In this document: positions 50,602 through 62,025 of the stretch, piece after piece
How the letters are laid out: every line of letters begins with the position of its first letter
Position numbering within the stretch: position 1 is the first letter of the stretch
Assembly (NCBI RefSeq): GCF_000004195.4
Contig: NC_030683.2
Coordinates: 85,585,410-85,649,409 of the forward strand
Direction: 5' to 3'
Length of the DNA stretch: 64,000 bases
Origin: Xenopus tropicalis
Lineage: Eukaryota; Chordata; Amphibia; Anura; Pipidae
Program-made: the position numbers and the translations under genes
The notes under the pieces: model-generated
What the model was told of the DNA's origin: nothing
The model's database searches: none
Seen by the model: only the letters and a program-made list of their open reading frames with translations

Positions 50602-53600
50602 TGATTTAAAGGCATTGCCGACACACTGGAGTGCTTCTTCCCCTTTGCAAACATACATGGAAAAAAGGCTTGGGAGCGTCTGTGGAAGTTAAGCATCCTT
50701 TGAGAACATGTATGTACTAAGTGGTGTGCTGAAAATTTTTGTTTATGTTGATCTCTGCACAGGTGCCCATGCATGCTTTTGAAGTCCATAACCCAGACTT
50801 CCAAATTATTCCTGTTTTTCCTATAACTCTCAGCAAATGCAGAGCAGTGTAGCAGGGGTGGTGACTGCCATGTTTGGTCTCATCGCTTCCAGGTTGACCA
50901 GATCAGCTTCTAGTGCACATGCTTCTACTTGCCAGTTACCACTAGGGAGTTTAGGCATCAGATGGGACTAAGCCAAACATACCCTCTGTGCTGCTCTGCA
51001 TTTGCAGAACAGGTATGGGGGAAATGAATGTATGCTAGGATCTTTATATTTATTTTATACTAAAATACTCTCCTTTTTTGCACTTTCTAGAAGTTCAGTT
51101 TCAATCCAGTTTAGCAGGACTGTATTTATTATGGGTATGCTTTTAAATTTGTGGTAGCCCTTTACACAAGAACAAGGAGTGCCTAAGCTTTTCTGTGTCT
51201 CTATGCTACTCCTTTTATAGTACACTGAATTCTTTCCCCTGCCCCATTGTCTTTTAGCATCAAGGCATAGTGGAATTGAGCTTTAACTTTATTGTACTTA
51301 AAATCAATATTTTTGACAAGTGGAGCAGCACCTGTGAAGCCTGAGTGAGCTGTTCATTTTAATGATAATATAGCAGCAGTTCAGACCGAGCCAGCTCTCG
51401 CACACTGCCTAGGGACCTATTCTAAAGCAATCAGGAGAAGTAATGTTATCTCAGCTCCCAGCATTGTGTGAGCGACGTGACCCTACAAGATGACTGCTTC
51501 TTTAGTTTTCTTCTGTATCTTCAGACCCTATCATTTTTAAGTCAATTTCCATTTTATAAAGGACAAGGAAATGGTAACTGGTACTGGTAATAGAGAGTAT
51601 TTTTACTATGAAAAAATATTTGCCTGAAATCAAATTACACACACATATATTTGCATGGACTTTTCTGGTCCACCTTGAACATGAAGCCTTAGGCCTATGT
51701 GAGCTGCCACTTCTGCGCTATGTAAATATGTGCTACAGGCAGGGGGCAGCACGGGGAGCAGCCTAGTGCCAATGAGTACTGACCTGTTGATGGATTGGAG
51801 TGGCTCCCTAAAAGGGTACTGTTCTCAAATACTACAAGCATTGACAATGTTATACAATGCACTGTGTCCTCATAGTCTGTACAATAATATACAGACAAAA
51901 AAAAGGCAGCATAGGTATTCTGTAACAAGCACACTCTAGCGGGAAATATAGTCTGCCATGAAGCTGCAGGAAGATATTTTTTTAAATATAAACATCTGTT
52001 AATGTAAACATTAACCCCCAACAAAAGACATTTTTTTTACATCTAGACATCTATAAAATGTGTGCTCTTGTCTGACATGATTTTTTGCATTGTGTTATCT
52101 GTGATATAGAGCTGTATAAATTGTCTTTTCTTAACCAATGGAGGCTTATGAAGCAGTGCTGGCAGTGCTTTCTAAAAATTTACTATTGTTAGGTTTGGAC
52201 AAATAGATGTAAGAAAATGTGAATGACCTCAGCGAGTTAAAGAACTCACTCATGTTGATAATAAATCAGCCCCATATTGTGCATGTTGACTAGACCTTAC
52301 ATATGTAAAACACAACTGGTAATATGTCTGATGTGTACCCAAGTCTACATTTATGTTCAATGCAAAAATGTATCAAAAAATGACCATTATTTAGCATCTA
52401 ATATCATCTCTATAGAACTCTATGGATTAAATCTTGAATAATATCAGCCAACATATGAAATTCCTGAATTACTTACATCATGCAAAGGCAAATAAAATCA
52501 AACCCTATCAAAATGCTAAAGTTAATTTTAAATAACCACATAAATATTGACCAGTAAAGTCCAAATTGTAATATTACGAGAACTAAGATAGACACAGTGG
52601 CACTAAATGTTACAGATCTATATCATTCATTATGATACAAAACCTATTGTACAACACTATCTCCTGCTCATTAAGTAAAACTTAAATCATTATTCAGATG
52701 AGGCTCTTGCTCATTTTCTGTTTGCTTGAACTAGCAGATGTTTTTTTCCTCTTCACTTACTTCTCTTCTCTTCACTGATTTTATATCCTTATTTTCAGAA
52801 TGACATTGATATACTGTCCAAATCATTAATCTTTACTGTTTCTCTACATCACAATTGTATTAGGACATCTCTTTATGGTTTGACTATTTTTCTGAATTAC
52901 TGTTTGATGTCATAAAATACTGAAACTAGCTTTAAAAAAAAAGTAATTATCACCAGTGGCAAAATGGTCTCTGTTAATTAAATGTCTTGTCTCACCTATT
53001 AGTAGTATCCCCATGGCTGTCAGGTAATGCATCTGGTATACTGATGAGAAAGGAAGAGCAGCCCGAAAGGAGTATGACCTTGAAAGGAGTCCTTTCTCCA
53101 GTCTCTAGAAACAGACAATAGCCAGTGGGCACAGACTTTCTTTTAATGACTCTCGGGGATAAAATTAAAACAGTTTACTGAAATCCTAGTACAATATTTA
53201 GGGTCACTATTTTTAGCAGGTGTAGGAAAGCAACTAATTTGCACACATTTACTTTAATTAATACATATTAGGGTTAATCGAGGGTTGGCCTGTTTAAGAG
53301 TTAGGAGAAATGAGTTGTTTCCCTTTACTGGTTAAAGTATTCCCTAGCAGTTCTATAGTTGGCAAGGTGTGTCAAGTGTCCCTAGTCTTTAAAAGTGGAG
53401 TCATCATTGACTCTTTATGCATCTTACAGCCGCCCCTCAGGCATTTGGCAGAACCCACAGATTGCCAGTCTGGGCCTGGATTTAAGTGGTTAGGTTCAGG
53501 GATAAAAAGATTCCTGCAATAAGGCACCACTATGAGCATCCTTTTAGAGCTAGGGACAAGTAGTTTTGCCAATACTATGAAAATGTAACATATTGTCATA

Positions 53601-53642
53601 TGTAACATTATTTATGGTTCACAGTTTGGCAAGTACTATTGT

Positions 53643-54330
53643 ATGGTAACATAGTAAGTTAGGTTGAAATAAGTCATACGTCCATCAAGTTCAACCTTAA
53701 TGCTTATATATAACCTGCCTAACTGCTAGTTGATCCAGAGGAAGAAGAAATCCCCATCTGAAGCCTCTCTAATTTGCAGCAGATGGGAAAAAAATTATTT
53801 CCTGACTCCAAGAAGGCAATCAGACCAGTCCCTGGATCAACTTGTACTAAGAGCTATCGCCCATAACCCTGTATTCCCTCACTTGCTAAAAAACCATCTA
53901 ACCCATTCTTGAAGCTATATAATGTATCAGCCAGTACGACTGGTTCAGGGAGGGAATTCCACAACTTCACAGCAAAAATATTAAGATGGAACCTCCCTTC
54001 TTCTAATAAGAGTGGGTGCCTTTGTGTCAGTTGTAAGGACCTACTGGTAAACAAAGCATTTAAGAGATTATTGTATGACCCCCTTATATATTTATACAGT
54101 ATAAACAAAGCGTAAACAAACCCAACTTGGCCAGTCTTTCTTCTTAACCGAGACTTTCCATACCCTTTACCAGCTTAGTTGCCCTTCTCTGGACCCTCTC
54201 TAATTCAGTAATATCCAGTTTCAGCACTGGAGACCAAAACTGAACAGCATATTCTAGATGGGGCCTTACCAGCGCTCTGTAAAGGGTAGTTTTAGAAAGT
54301 CTCAGGAACAGAGTTCTCTGGAACATGAAG
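53643..54330 (-). mobile_element. L2/CR1-like LINE, 3' part of ORF2
   Basis: Minus-strand frames encode the end of a non-LTR reverse transcriptase [23 protein letters not shown] and [18 protein letters not shown], then LWNSLPEPVVLADTLYSFKN. These are typical of the C-terminal part of CR1/L2-like ORF2. At least one frameshift or gap separates the blocks, and the catalytic YxDD region is absent. The 3' tail (GTTGAAATAAGTC ... TTACTATGTTAC in reverse sense) matches the tail at 20105-20183. Confidence 0.85.
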
Positions 54331-55568
54331 TTTGCTTGACTTGGGAAGTTGAGTTAGTCAGTGTCAGAAACTGTGCGGGTGAATGATCCAAACTGCACTT
54401 GACTGCAGTTGATTTATTGCATTACTACAGAAATAAGGCCCAATATTGTTATTCTGAAAACCTTTATATTGTTCCTAGAACACTAAGGCTGGCAAAAAGA
54501 GAAAATCTCTAAATGAAAAACATAAAACAGGTGCTAAAGTAAACAATGCACTTTTTGGTTTGTAACATTTGGTGTAGAACAGCTTTAAAAATGCAGCGTC
54601 TTTTATTTCCTCTGTCCATGAAGAAATAGTTACCCAATTTCCTCCTGCTCCACCAACCTCATTAGCTGTTCCCCTTCCTTTGCGGAAATAACCGGCCATG
54701 GTAGCCACAAATCGGGTCACCAGTTTTTGCCCTTTGTCTGGGTCATCTATAATGGCTAGTCCTGGCCACTGCTGTGAGTTGATCAAACTCTTCTATCGTT
54801 GCCCTTTCTTCTTGGCTGTTCCCTAGCTTCCCAGTGCAGCAGGATCTCCTCCACACTTATAACATGCTTTGACCACCCTTGTTGCTTCAGGTAGTTGAGC
54901 ACTTGGTTTGCAGTTGGCTTTTTGTTCTTGTAATGTGCTGAAATTATTAAAAAAAAAAAAAAAAGTTTGTACTGCTGCAGAAAAAAATAATTAGAAAACA
55001 ACACAAAAGAAGCCTGCGTGATTCTTACCAATGACAGCATCCAAGCGGCATTTTGTCTGCGGCCTCCTCCACCTCTAGTAGCAGTATTTTCTGTGCGTTT
55101 CCGAAAACCTCTGGCACTCTTTCAGTGTTGGGCCTTTGGATGTACCACATCTCCTTCCCTGACGACTTCATTTCAAGTGTGCCAGATACTTCGCCATGTC
55201 TGGAAAACAAAATCAGAACAACAACAACAACAACTTAAAAGGACATCAACAACTGCAAAGGCAACCCCCACTGAGAATGCTCAATCAGCTAAACTAACCG
55301 TGAGTTTGACGGCTGCTCCAATGTCCTCTGAAGCTCGCTCACTCTCATTGCAGCACGCATATACAGTATATAGATGATGCTTTATGTGGGTTGAAATCTG
55401 ACCTCAGATATATATTTTTCAATTCTTGGTCTTCTAAAGTGCTTTCACAGATGATGACTTTTTCAAAAATGTGAAGCGCCTCCTTCCCAGTGGCCAAACA
55501 AGCAATAAAACTACAGCAGAAACATTAGTGTGCTTCATTTGTTTACCGATACTTTGAACGGCCATTAA

Positions 55569-57941
55569 CCCTTTCCCTGCCAAGACCGTAGGTACTACGT
55601 CGTTTTAAAAAAAGCAGTTTCCTGCTAACGACGTAGTACCTACGTTCTTTCTCCCTGAGCGATTCTCTCTGCATCGGCGGCAAAAGCCGCCGGTGCAGAG
55701 AGACAGATGTGCCCCCAACCCCTTCGGCAACGAGCCGAGGGGGTTGGGGGGGATGGTCCTGCGATGCGATTGTCGCAGGACCATCCTACAAGCAGCAGAT
55801 GCGATCGCATCTGCTGCTTGTACAGCTTCCTGCTTCCCCCCCCAGAGCCGCCTCCCACCTACTTCCTCGGCGACTGCAGGAAGGAGAAGCAGGGAACCGA
55901 TCTGACCTTCAGACAGGTAAGTGTGACTTTATTTTTAGTTATACACACACTTACACACATTTATATACATTTATACACACATACAACACAATTTAGCACA
56001 GGTTTTTTTTTTCCCACTTTGCACACTTATATACACTCATATACACACTGTCACACAACCTCACATTTTTTTGTTTATTTTTTTTTCATTTTACTTTATT
56101 TTGACAGCGTGACTATTGGATCAGATATTCTGACCACTAATTATGCTGTTGTGTGACTTATTTTGTTGTTTCATTGATTTGCACATTTTTATCCCTATAT
56201 TAGTATTCCTGATCTGTTTTAGCATATCTTTGCCATGTGTAACTTTGGTGTACAAAAATAACTTTACCTATTTTGAATTCATCAGAATGTGTACTTTCCA
56301 AAAATATATGGTTTTCTGGGGATCCCTGTGTAGTTTGGCGGTCTTACTGCATATAATAGGCTGTCAGGGGGCTCTGTGTGCAAAAGCTGAGCTGGCAGGC
56401 GAGAAATCCTTATGCGCTATTTTCATTTTAGGGTCAGTACATACCGCAGACTTTGTTATATCTATGCATATTGGGCATCAATCTATTCATTAGGCCTCTG
56501 ATGTTCCTATTTGGGGTGATTTGCCATTGTATGCAAGAAATTGTGAGAGATAAATGCGGCAAACTGCAACATTTTTATGTGATTTTCTGAAATGTCATAA
56601 AAACCGCTAGTTTGCAGATTGGTACTTTGGTGTAGAAAGGACTCTTTACCCTTGTTGGATTTGTCAGAATGTGTACTTTCCAAAAATATAAGGATTTTAG
56701 GGGTCACCCTACATTTCTGCAGCTTTTACCCCTCATAAAACTGCCATGTGTTTATGAATTAGGTAAAGATAAGCCATGAAATTAGTGTGCACAAGGTATA
56801 TTTGGGGGTCTCTAAGTGCCATGTGCTTTGATAAACCTATGTACAGTGGGCATCAAACTGTTCAGTAGACCTCTGGGGTTCATATTTAGGGTGTTTTGTC
56901 TTGGTACCTAATGACCTGTAGAAAATAAGATGCTGCATAGTGGAAGTTTTGAGGTGATTTTTGGAAATGCCATAAAAATCGTCAAACTTAGGAAAGCTTT
57001 ATGGCTTGGTACTGTGGAGTAGAAAGACATGGGTACCCATTTTAGATTCGGGGAATGTGTACTTTCCAAAAATAAATGGCTTTCTGGGGTGAATGTACAT
57101 TTTACTAGCTTTATCCCACACGTAATGATGTAAATGTTGATTTTGCAGAAGCTGAAATTACAGAAATGACACATACTTAGCTAAACCTATACATATTGGG
57201 CATCAAACTGTTCAGTGGACCCCTGGCATTCATATTTAGGGTGTTTTATTTGGTTACTTTATGACCTTTAGGAGATAAGATACTATAGACTGAAAGCTTT
57301 GAAGCGATTTTAAAAAAATCTCACAAATTTTGATAAAAACCAATAACTTTAGGAAAGCATTGCGACTTGATAGTTTGGAGTAGACAGACAGTTGTGCCTA
57401 TTCTGGATTCCCCAGAATCTCTTCTTTCTAAAAATGTTACATTTTCTGGGATAAACTTTCTGTTAGCGGAATTTTTGGCCTTAAAATCTAAAGTATGCAG
57501 CTTTCTGGAGCAGTGCTTTGGAAATTTGGTAGTGTACTGCTGGGAGTTTTTGACCTATACAAGTGACAAATCTCCATAAAACTATATATATTTGGTATTG
57601 GCACGTTCAGGAGACATGGGACTTTCCAAATCAGGTGTATTTTCATGCATAAAATAATTTTTGTTTCTGGTATGTGTGTTTATATTATGGAAAATATAAT
57701 TTTTTTTCATTTTTTAGACATTTAGAAGCCTATATCTTGTTACAAAATTGGAATTACACAAAAATTCTACCATATTTTAAAAGCTTAGGTTGTCCTGAAA
57801 AAAAACAATATATTGTTTTCCTGGGTAAACTAAAAGTCCCCCCAAGGAAAGGCCCCTAAAGTGAAACAGTGCAAAATGTTAAAAAAAAACTGTCTGGCAG
57901 TAGAAGTTCCGCTTTGTTCAAAACGGCTGGCAGTGAAAGGG
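55569..57941. mobile_element. piggyBac-type (Uribo-like) non-autonomous element
   Basis: Flanked by TTAA (55565-55568 and 57942-57945). Ends CCCTTTCCCTGCCA and TGGCAGTGAAAGGG are inverted and differ by one base; they resemble Xenopus Uribo piggyBac ends as I remember them. The left subterminal part has four consecutive hairpins (55587-55644, 55669-55698, 55751-55786 and a 36-bp perfect palindrome at 55787-55822). The interior holds four imperfect repeats of about 380 bp keyed by TGTACTTTCCAAAAATA at about 56288, 56670 and 57056, with a decayed version near 57415. No transposase frame is visible. It sits in an intron of the recombinase pseudogene. Confidence 0.85.
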
Positions 57942-58596
57942 TTAATACAAATCAGATGATGGAGACAATATTCCCAGTAGAAAAATAACTTACCTTTCTT
58001 GGAATCTGTGGACATCAGTTGCCGGGTTCTGAATTTTTGATCCTTTGCTGGAGACAAAAAAGTATTGTGTCTCCACTGCTGCTCCTCTTTATAAAAGCTG
58101 GTCAGACAAATCTGAAATAAGTGTCGAACCACATCTCCTCTACCTCACCAAGGACCACAATGTCATGTGTTGCAGCCTTTACTTTTTTGGCAGTATAGTA
58201 CTCAGTCATGTGCTGGATAACACTTGGTCTCTGTAGGTGCTGTAAAATTAAGAGTGCTTCCAAGTAGAAAAGCATGGACATCATATCCTTGTAATTCATT
58301 CCTGGAATTGGCCCGATCAATTATCTCAGCAAAAAAACTGTTTGCCAGGGTTAGCACTTCTTGGAACTCTCTTGGATTTGTGCACATTCTGTAAAAAGAG
58401 AAATACAAAAGGCAAATTTAGTACACAGATCTATAAACAATCTGCTTGGACTTATCCTGTACAATATCACCTGCCGCTAATGAGACTCACCTTCCAACAT
58501 ACTTTTCTTTACTGGCACCTCTGCAAAAGGATTTCAGGATCTCTGTTATGCTTTAAAATTGACCCACGCAGAGATGGATCCTCTTCCAACAGCTGA

Positions 58597-59191
58597 TGTT
58601 ACGAGTGGGAGAATGGGAAGGTGAGTCCTTTAGGCAGGGGCTGTTACAGGATGGAGTGGGCGTAAACAGGACGGAGCGGGCGTAGACCAGGTGGGACCAG
58701 CCAGGACAGGACGGAGCGGGCGTAGACCAGACGGGACGGAGCGGGCATAGACCAGATGGGACGGAGCGGGACAGAGCAGGCAAAGGCAAAGATCAGGAGT
58801 CAAACAGGAAGCGAGCAAGGAGCGAGAACAGGAACAAGACAAAGGAACAAAGGAAGCAAGGAAACAAGGCTAAGGAGCAAGACAAAGGGGCAGAGCAAAG
58901 AAGCAAGACGAAGGGGCCAGAACAGGAAACAAACTAGGGACAGGCCACAGTGCTTAATGTAAACCAATGTTCAGGCGATGTGTGTGAGAAGGCCTGGGCT
59001 TAAATAGGGCAGAGTCAGCCCTAATTGGCTGACCCCACCTAGCCAATAAGGCTGCTGGGGTGATGTTATCAAGCCCAGGATACGGGTGAAAGGAAACACA
59101 AGGCAATCACCTCTTGCCAGCCGCTCTCCTAGCTCAATGGTTAGGGAGAGCAGCCAACAACCAGGAGGTCAAACCCCAATGGACCCTTACA
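58597..59191 (+). mobile_element. solo LTR-like element with tRNA-like 3' segment
   Basis: 595 bp, TG...CA ended (TGTTACGAG ... CCCTTACA), flanked by the 5-bp duplication GCTGA (58592-58596 and 59192-59196). It contains a short tandem array of GGGACGGAGCGGGCGTAGAC variants, a TATA-like TTAAATAGGG, and near the end TAGCTCAATGGTTAGG ... GGAGGTCAAACCCC. The latter reads as tRNA D-arm/box A and T-arm/box B sequence. It interrupts an exon of the recombinase pseudogene; the same reading frame is found on both sides. No internal retroviral genes. Confidence 0.8.
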
Positions 59192-59703
59192 GCTGATCCT
59201 CTGAGGTGACAAGCAATACATTTTTTCACCCCACTCATGTAATTTCTTGATGTCGTTCTGCTGGCTGCGTAAGCTCCTATTTCCCAAAAGAACGTCACGC
59301 TCCTCTCAATGTTACGTATGCAGCTAGTGGAAGGTTCGTTTGGGTTCACAAAATGCAACCATCTTGATACATTATCAACCTGAAAGTAGAAGGTTAGAAT
59401 TAACTGGTTTGCCTGTGAAATAGTCTGTTATTTAAAGTTTGAAATGGAATCAACCAACATTGCAGTGTTAAAAAAGTACCTCATGTTTGATTCCTGATTT
59501 GGCATGGTTTTTCCAGGTAGCTTCTGAATCCCTGCAGCAGTTGTGAATCAGCCGAGTGTTTTCTGTGAAGTCCAGCCTCCTCCATAATCTTTTTTGTTGA
59601 CATCTTGCTGGCAGATGTGCTAGGAGACAAAGGAAACCTTGTGAATAGGATATAAAGCATGACCGACCCTGATGAACTGTACAAAAGATGAACTGTCACA
59701 GAG

Positions 59704-61184
59704 TGTCAGGACTGGTCTCAGGTGAGGGACCAGCAGGTAGGAGCCTATGTGCAACGTAACCCCCAGAACTCCCTTTAAAGGACAAGGAAAGCTTATTTTC
59801 AAGTAACATTTATTATACAGGCATTTGTCTATAGTACTCACTGAAGAGCTTGTTTCCCAGATCCCTGCCTTCCTGTCTTTGATCTAGTGCTGGCAGCCTG
59901 CAGCATTCTGAAGACTCCAGCGACGTCACCAAATCTGCAAGCTTCTTCCTGTGGGCTGCCACTGGCAGCCTTAAGCCGCAGTGCCTTCTACTGTGGCATT
60001 CTGCGCACTCCTGTAATTTGAGATCCCCTTCCCTGCTGTGCCTGTGCGCGCTCCCTGCATCATTAGTATACATGTCTTAGCCCCGCCCCTAAACGCCCCT
60101 CAGCCAATCAAAAGCGGAACCGCCGTTGCCATAGCAACGCGCGTCAACAACCACTCCATTCGATTCTTCAGAGCTACAGGAGTATTTACACAGCGCCAGC
60201 GTTGCGCAGTGAGGGGCAGAGTAATTTCTTTCAATTTTTTTGCACAATTGCAATGGTAAGCAAATAAAGGGGACATAAGAAACTAAATTGAGCACTTTAT
60301 AATTGTTTATATTGATTTTTAATAGCGTTTTCTACTCCCAAACTCTGCTTGATAATAAGAAAACAGCAAGCACGGGAGTGCACCTAGGCTCAGGGGGGAG
60401 GGAATTCTGCACATGCTCAGTACAGACATTGAGGCAAAGGAAGTGGGCATTCCTTTTCAAAGATGGCCGCGCCATTAACTGAAACAAGTGTGCAGCATGC
60501 ATCTCTGTAAATATTTAATTAGGCAAGCCAGAAATATGGCGTTTTTATTTAACAATACTAGTACTATTTAATAGTGTGGTTAGTAAAATTTGACTTTCAT
60601 TTTCCTTTAAGGGCAGGACAGCCAAATGTGGTAAAGCAAAGATATTTAATAAACCAAACAGAACAAAAGAGTAAATATACAGGCCTGTGATGATAGGCAA
60701 GAATAGAGTCCAGTAACAGGGAATAAGGTCAGGGCTGGCAGAGTACTGGCAAGGTTCAAAGGCAGGCTGAGGTCTGTGGCAGGCAAAAGAGGTCAAGTAA
60801 CAGGCCAAAGGTCAAACCAGGGAGATCCATAAAAGACAGGGTACCAGGTGGGGACAGGAGAACGTAGACAAGAATCAGGCAGGGAACGCAGGAATCAGGA
60901 ATCGCGGAAGTCAAAATCAGGACGTGGCAAGATGAGTTCAGCAAGGATGATGATCAAGCACTGGGTGTTGCCAGGAGCAGGTTTATAAAGGCTGCTAATT
61001 ACTAAAGCAGCAACACTTGCGATAAACAAGATAGGTTGCGACTGAAGGGAAATGGGCAGAGATGCTGAAAGCACATAAGGGCAACTGACCCCACATAGCT
61101 CAAAGAGCCTCCTGTGGCTCAGCAAGTAAATGCACTTGTAGCTCAGCACAAAGTCCTGGGTTTGATCCCCTGCAGTTCCTGACA
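59704..61184 (+). mobile_element. second solo LTR-like element with tRNA-like 3' segment, itself interrupted
   Basis: Ends TGTCAGGA and TCCTGACA are inverted. The 5-bp duplication CAGAG lies at 59699-59703 and 61185-61189. Without the nested MITE (59775-60610) it is about 645 bp. It has a TATA-like GTTTATAAAGG at about 60980. The 3' end reads TGGCTCAGCAAG ... CCTGGGTTTGATCCCC, tRNA-like box A and box B. The layout parallels 58597-59191. It lies in an intron of the recombinase pseudogene. Confidence 0.78.
59775..60610. mobile_element. TTAA-flanked MITE nested in the LTR-like element
   Basis: From TTAAAGGACAAGGAAAG to CTTTCATTTTCCTTTAA, TTAA on both sides, inverted ends. About 836 bp. The CpG-rich interior includes GCCGTTGCCATAGCAACGCG. 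Kolobok/T2-like by ends and target; no transposase frame. Confidence 0.8.
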
Positions 61185-61704
61185 CAGAGTCTACTTAGGC
61201 TTTTTACCTCAGCATAAGAAGCGAATGCTCCATATCCATTTCTTCTACACAAGTATCCTCTTCATCAGCTGAGGTTCTGTAACATAAAGCAAAACTGTAA
61301 TCATCCATCATTCCATATTCACAGTTACAATGTGTACAAACAATACACATTTGGGCAAAAAATGCTAAACTACATAAACATAAGCATTTTAATACATATA
61401 TTAAATATATATCCTACATATAACCTACTTCTATCAACCACACACATATATAAGAAGGCTGTTTCACCTTTATAATATGTTAATCAAGTATTATTGAGTG
61501 CTTACTTCTCTGTGTCTGTGTGTGATGGCTTTTCACAAACAAAACACCCATTGGACTCGAGAAAATTGATGAAGAAATGCAGTGATCGTTCATACGCTGC
61601 AGCATATGGGGGTTGCCCAGTACAATGTTCAAAAGTACAAACTTTTGTTAACTCTTTAAAGGCTGTCTTAACAGATAGTGAAGCAGCACTACAGCATTTT
61701 GGTT

Positions 61705-62025
61705 AGTTGCAGATTCCTGGCAGTTGACAACCAGCTGGGGTTGAGTATATAGAAGCAGGGATTCAAGCAAGCAAGTGATGTATGTGTACCTTTAGCTGCA
61801 CAACAGACATATGAAAACATAACAATTATATATAAATACTGACTGGTAGCTGAAGTCAATGATGGGGGTGGGAGACATATCTGATCAACAGCCTGTCTTG
61901 TGCCTGTTATAATGTAACATTAGGTAAGCAAGTGATTCAGAGCTGGAGACTGGATACTTCACAGAGCTATTGCACAAAGTAGGGTTAGGGCAAAGTAGAG
62001 AAATAAAAAATCTAGTTTGGTGAAA
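61705..62025. other. short spacer, nothing recognised
   Basis: About 320 bp between the first recognised recombinase exon and the Tc1 fragment. No motif that I can name. Confidence 0.5.

Larger units (their letters stand above)
49152..53642. other. intergenic, no gene recognised
   Basis: Contains the (AT)n microsatellite at 49708-49754 and the retroelement-like tail at 50546-50601. The rest is AT-rich DNA without a recognisable exon or long repeat. Confidence 0.5.
54550..61703 (-). pseudogene. decayed multi-exon tyrosine-recombinase gene with SET-like 3' exon
   Basis: Minus-strand exons with good splice sites, in transcript order: about 61700-61506, 61276-61208, 59620-59480, 59379-58491, 58388-57994, 55199-55029 and 54937 to about 54550. 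Early exons carry VCTFEHCTGQPPYAAAYERS and EDTCVEEMDMEHSLLML. Middle exons carry VSRWLHFVNPNEPSTSC and FYLEALLILQHLQRPSVI plus EEMWFDTYF and QYFFVSSKGSKIQNPATDV, which resembles a tyrosine-recombinase core-binding domain and the first catalytic-Arg region. The last exons carry LDAVIAHYKNKKPTANQVL and, in shifted frames, CGYHGRLFPQRKG and GNYFFMDRG, like SET-domain motifs. In-frame stops and frameshifts occur in at least four exons. I did not find the HxxR and Tyr box. A Crypton-type origin is inferred. Confidence 0.6.

Noticed and set aside
19306..53642. A downstream neighbour gene such as nnmt, expected near ZBTB16 in mammals.
   Set aside because: No exon with splice sites and family resemblance found on either strand.
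55707..56156. 149-codon frame at the left of the piggyBac-type element.
   Set aside because: It runs through hairpins and CACA-rich low-complexity sequence and shows no transposase motif.
59106..59191. tRNA gene, likewise the one at about 61127-61180.
   Set aside because: Box A and box B words are present but the cloverleaf is incomplete and both lie inside TG...CA elements; treated as tRNA-like parts of mobile elements.
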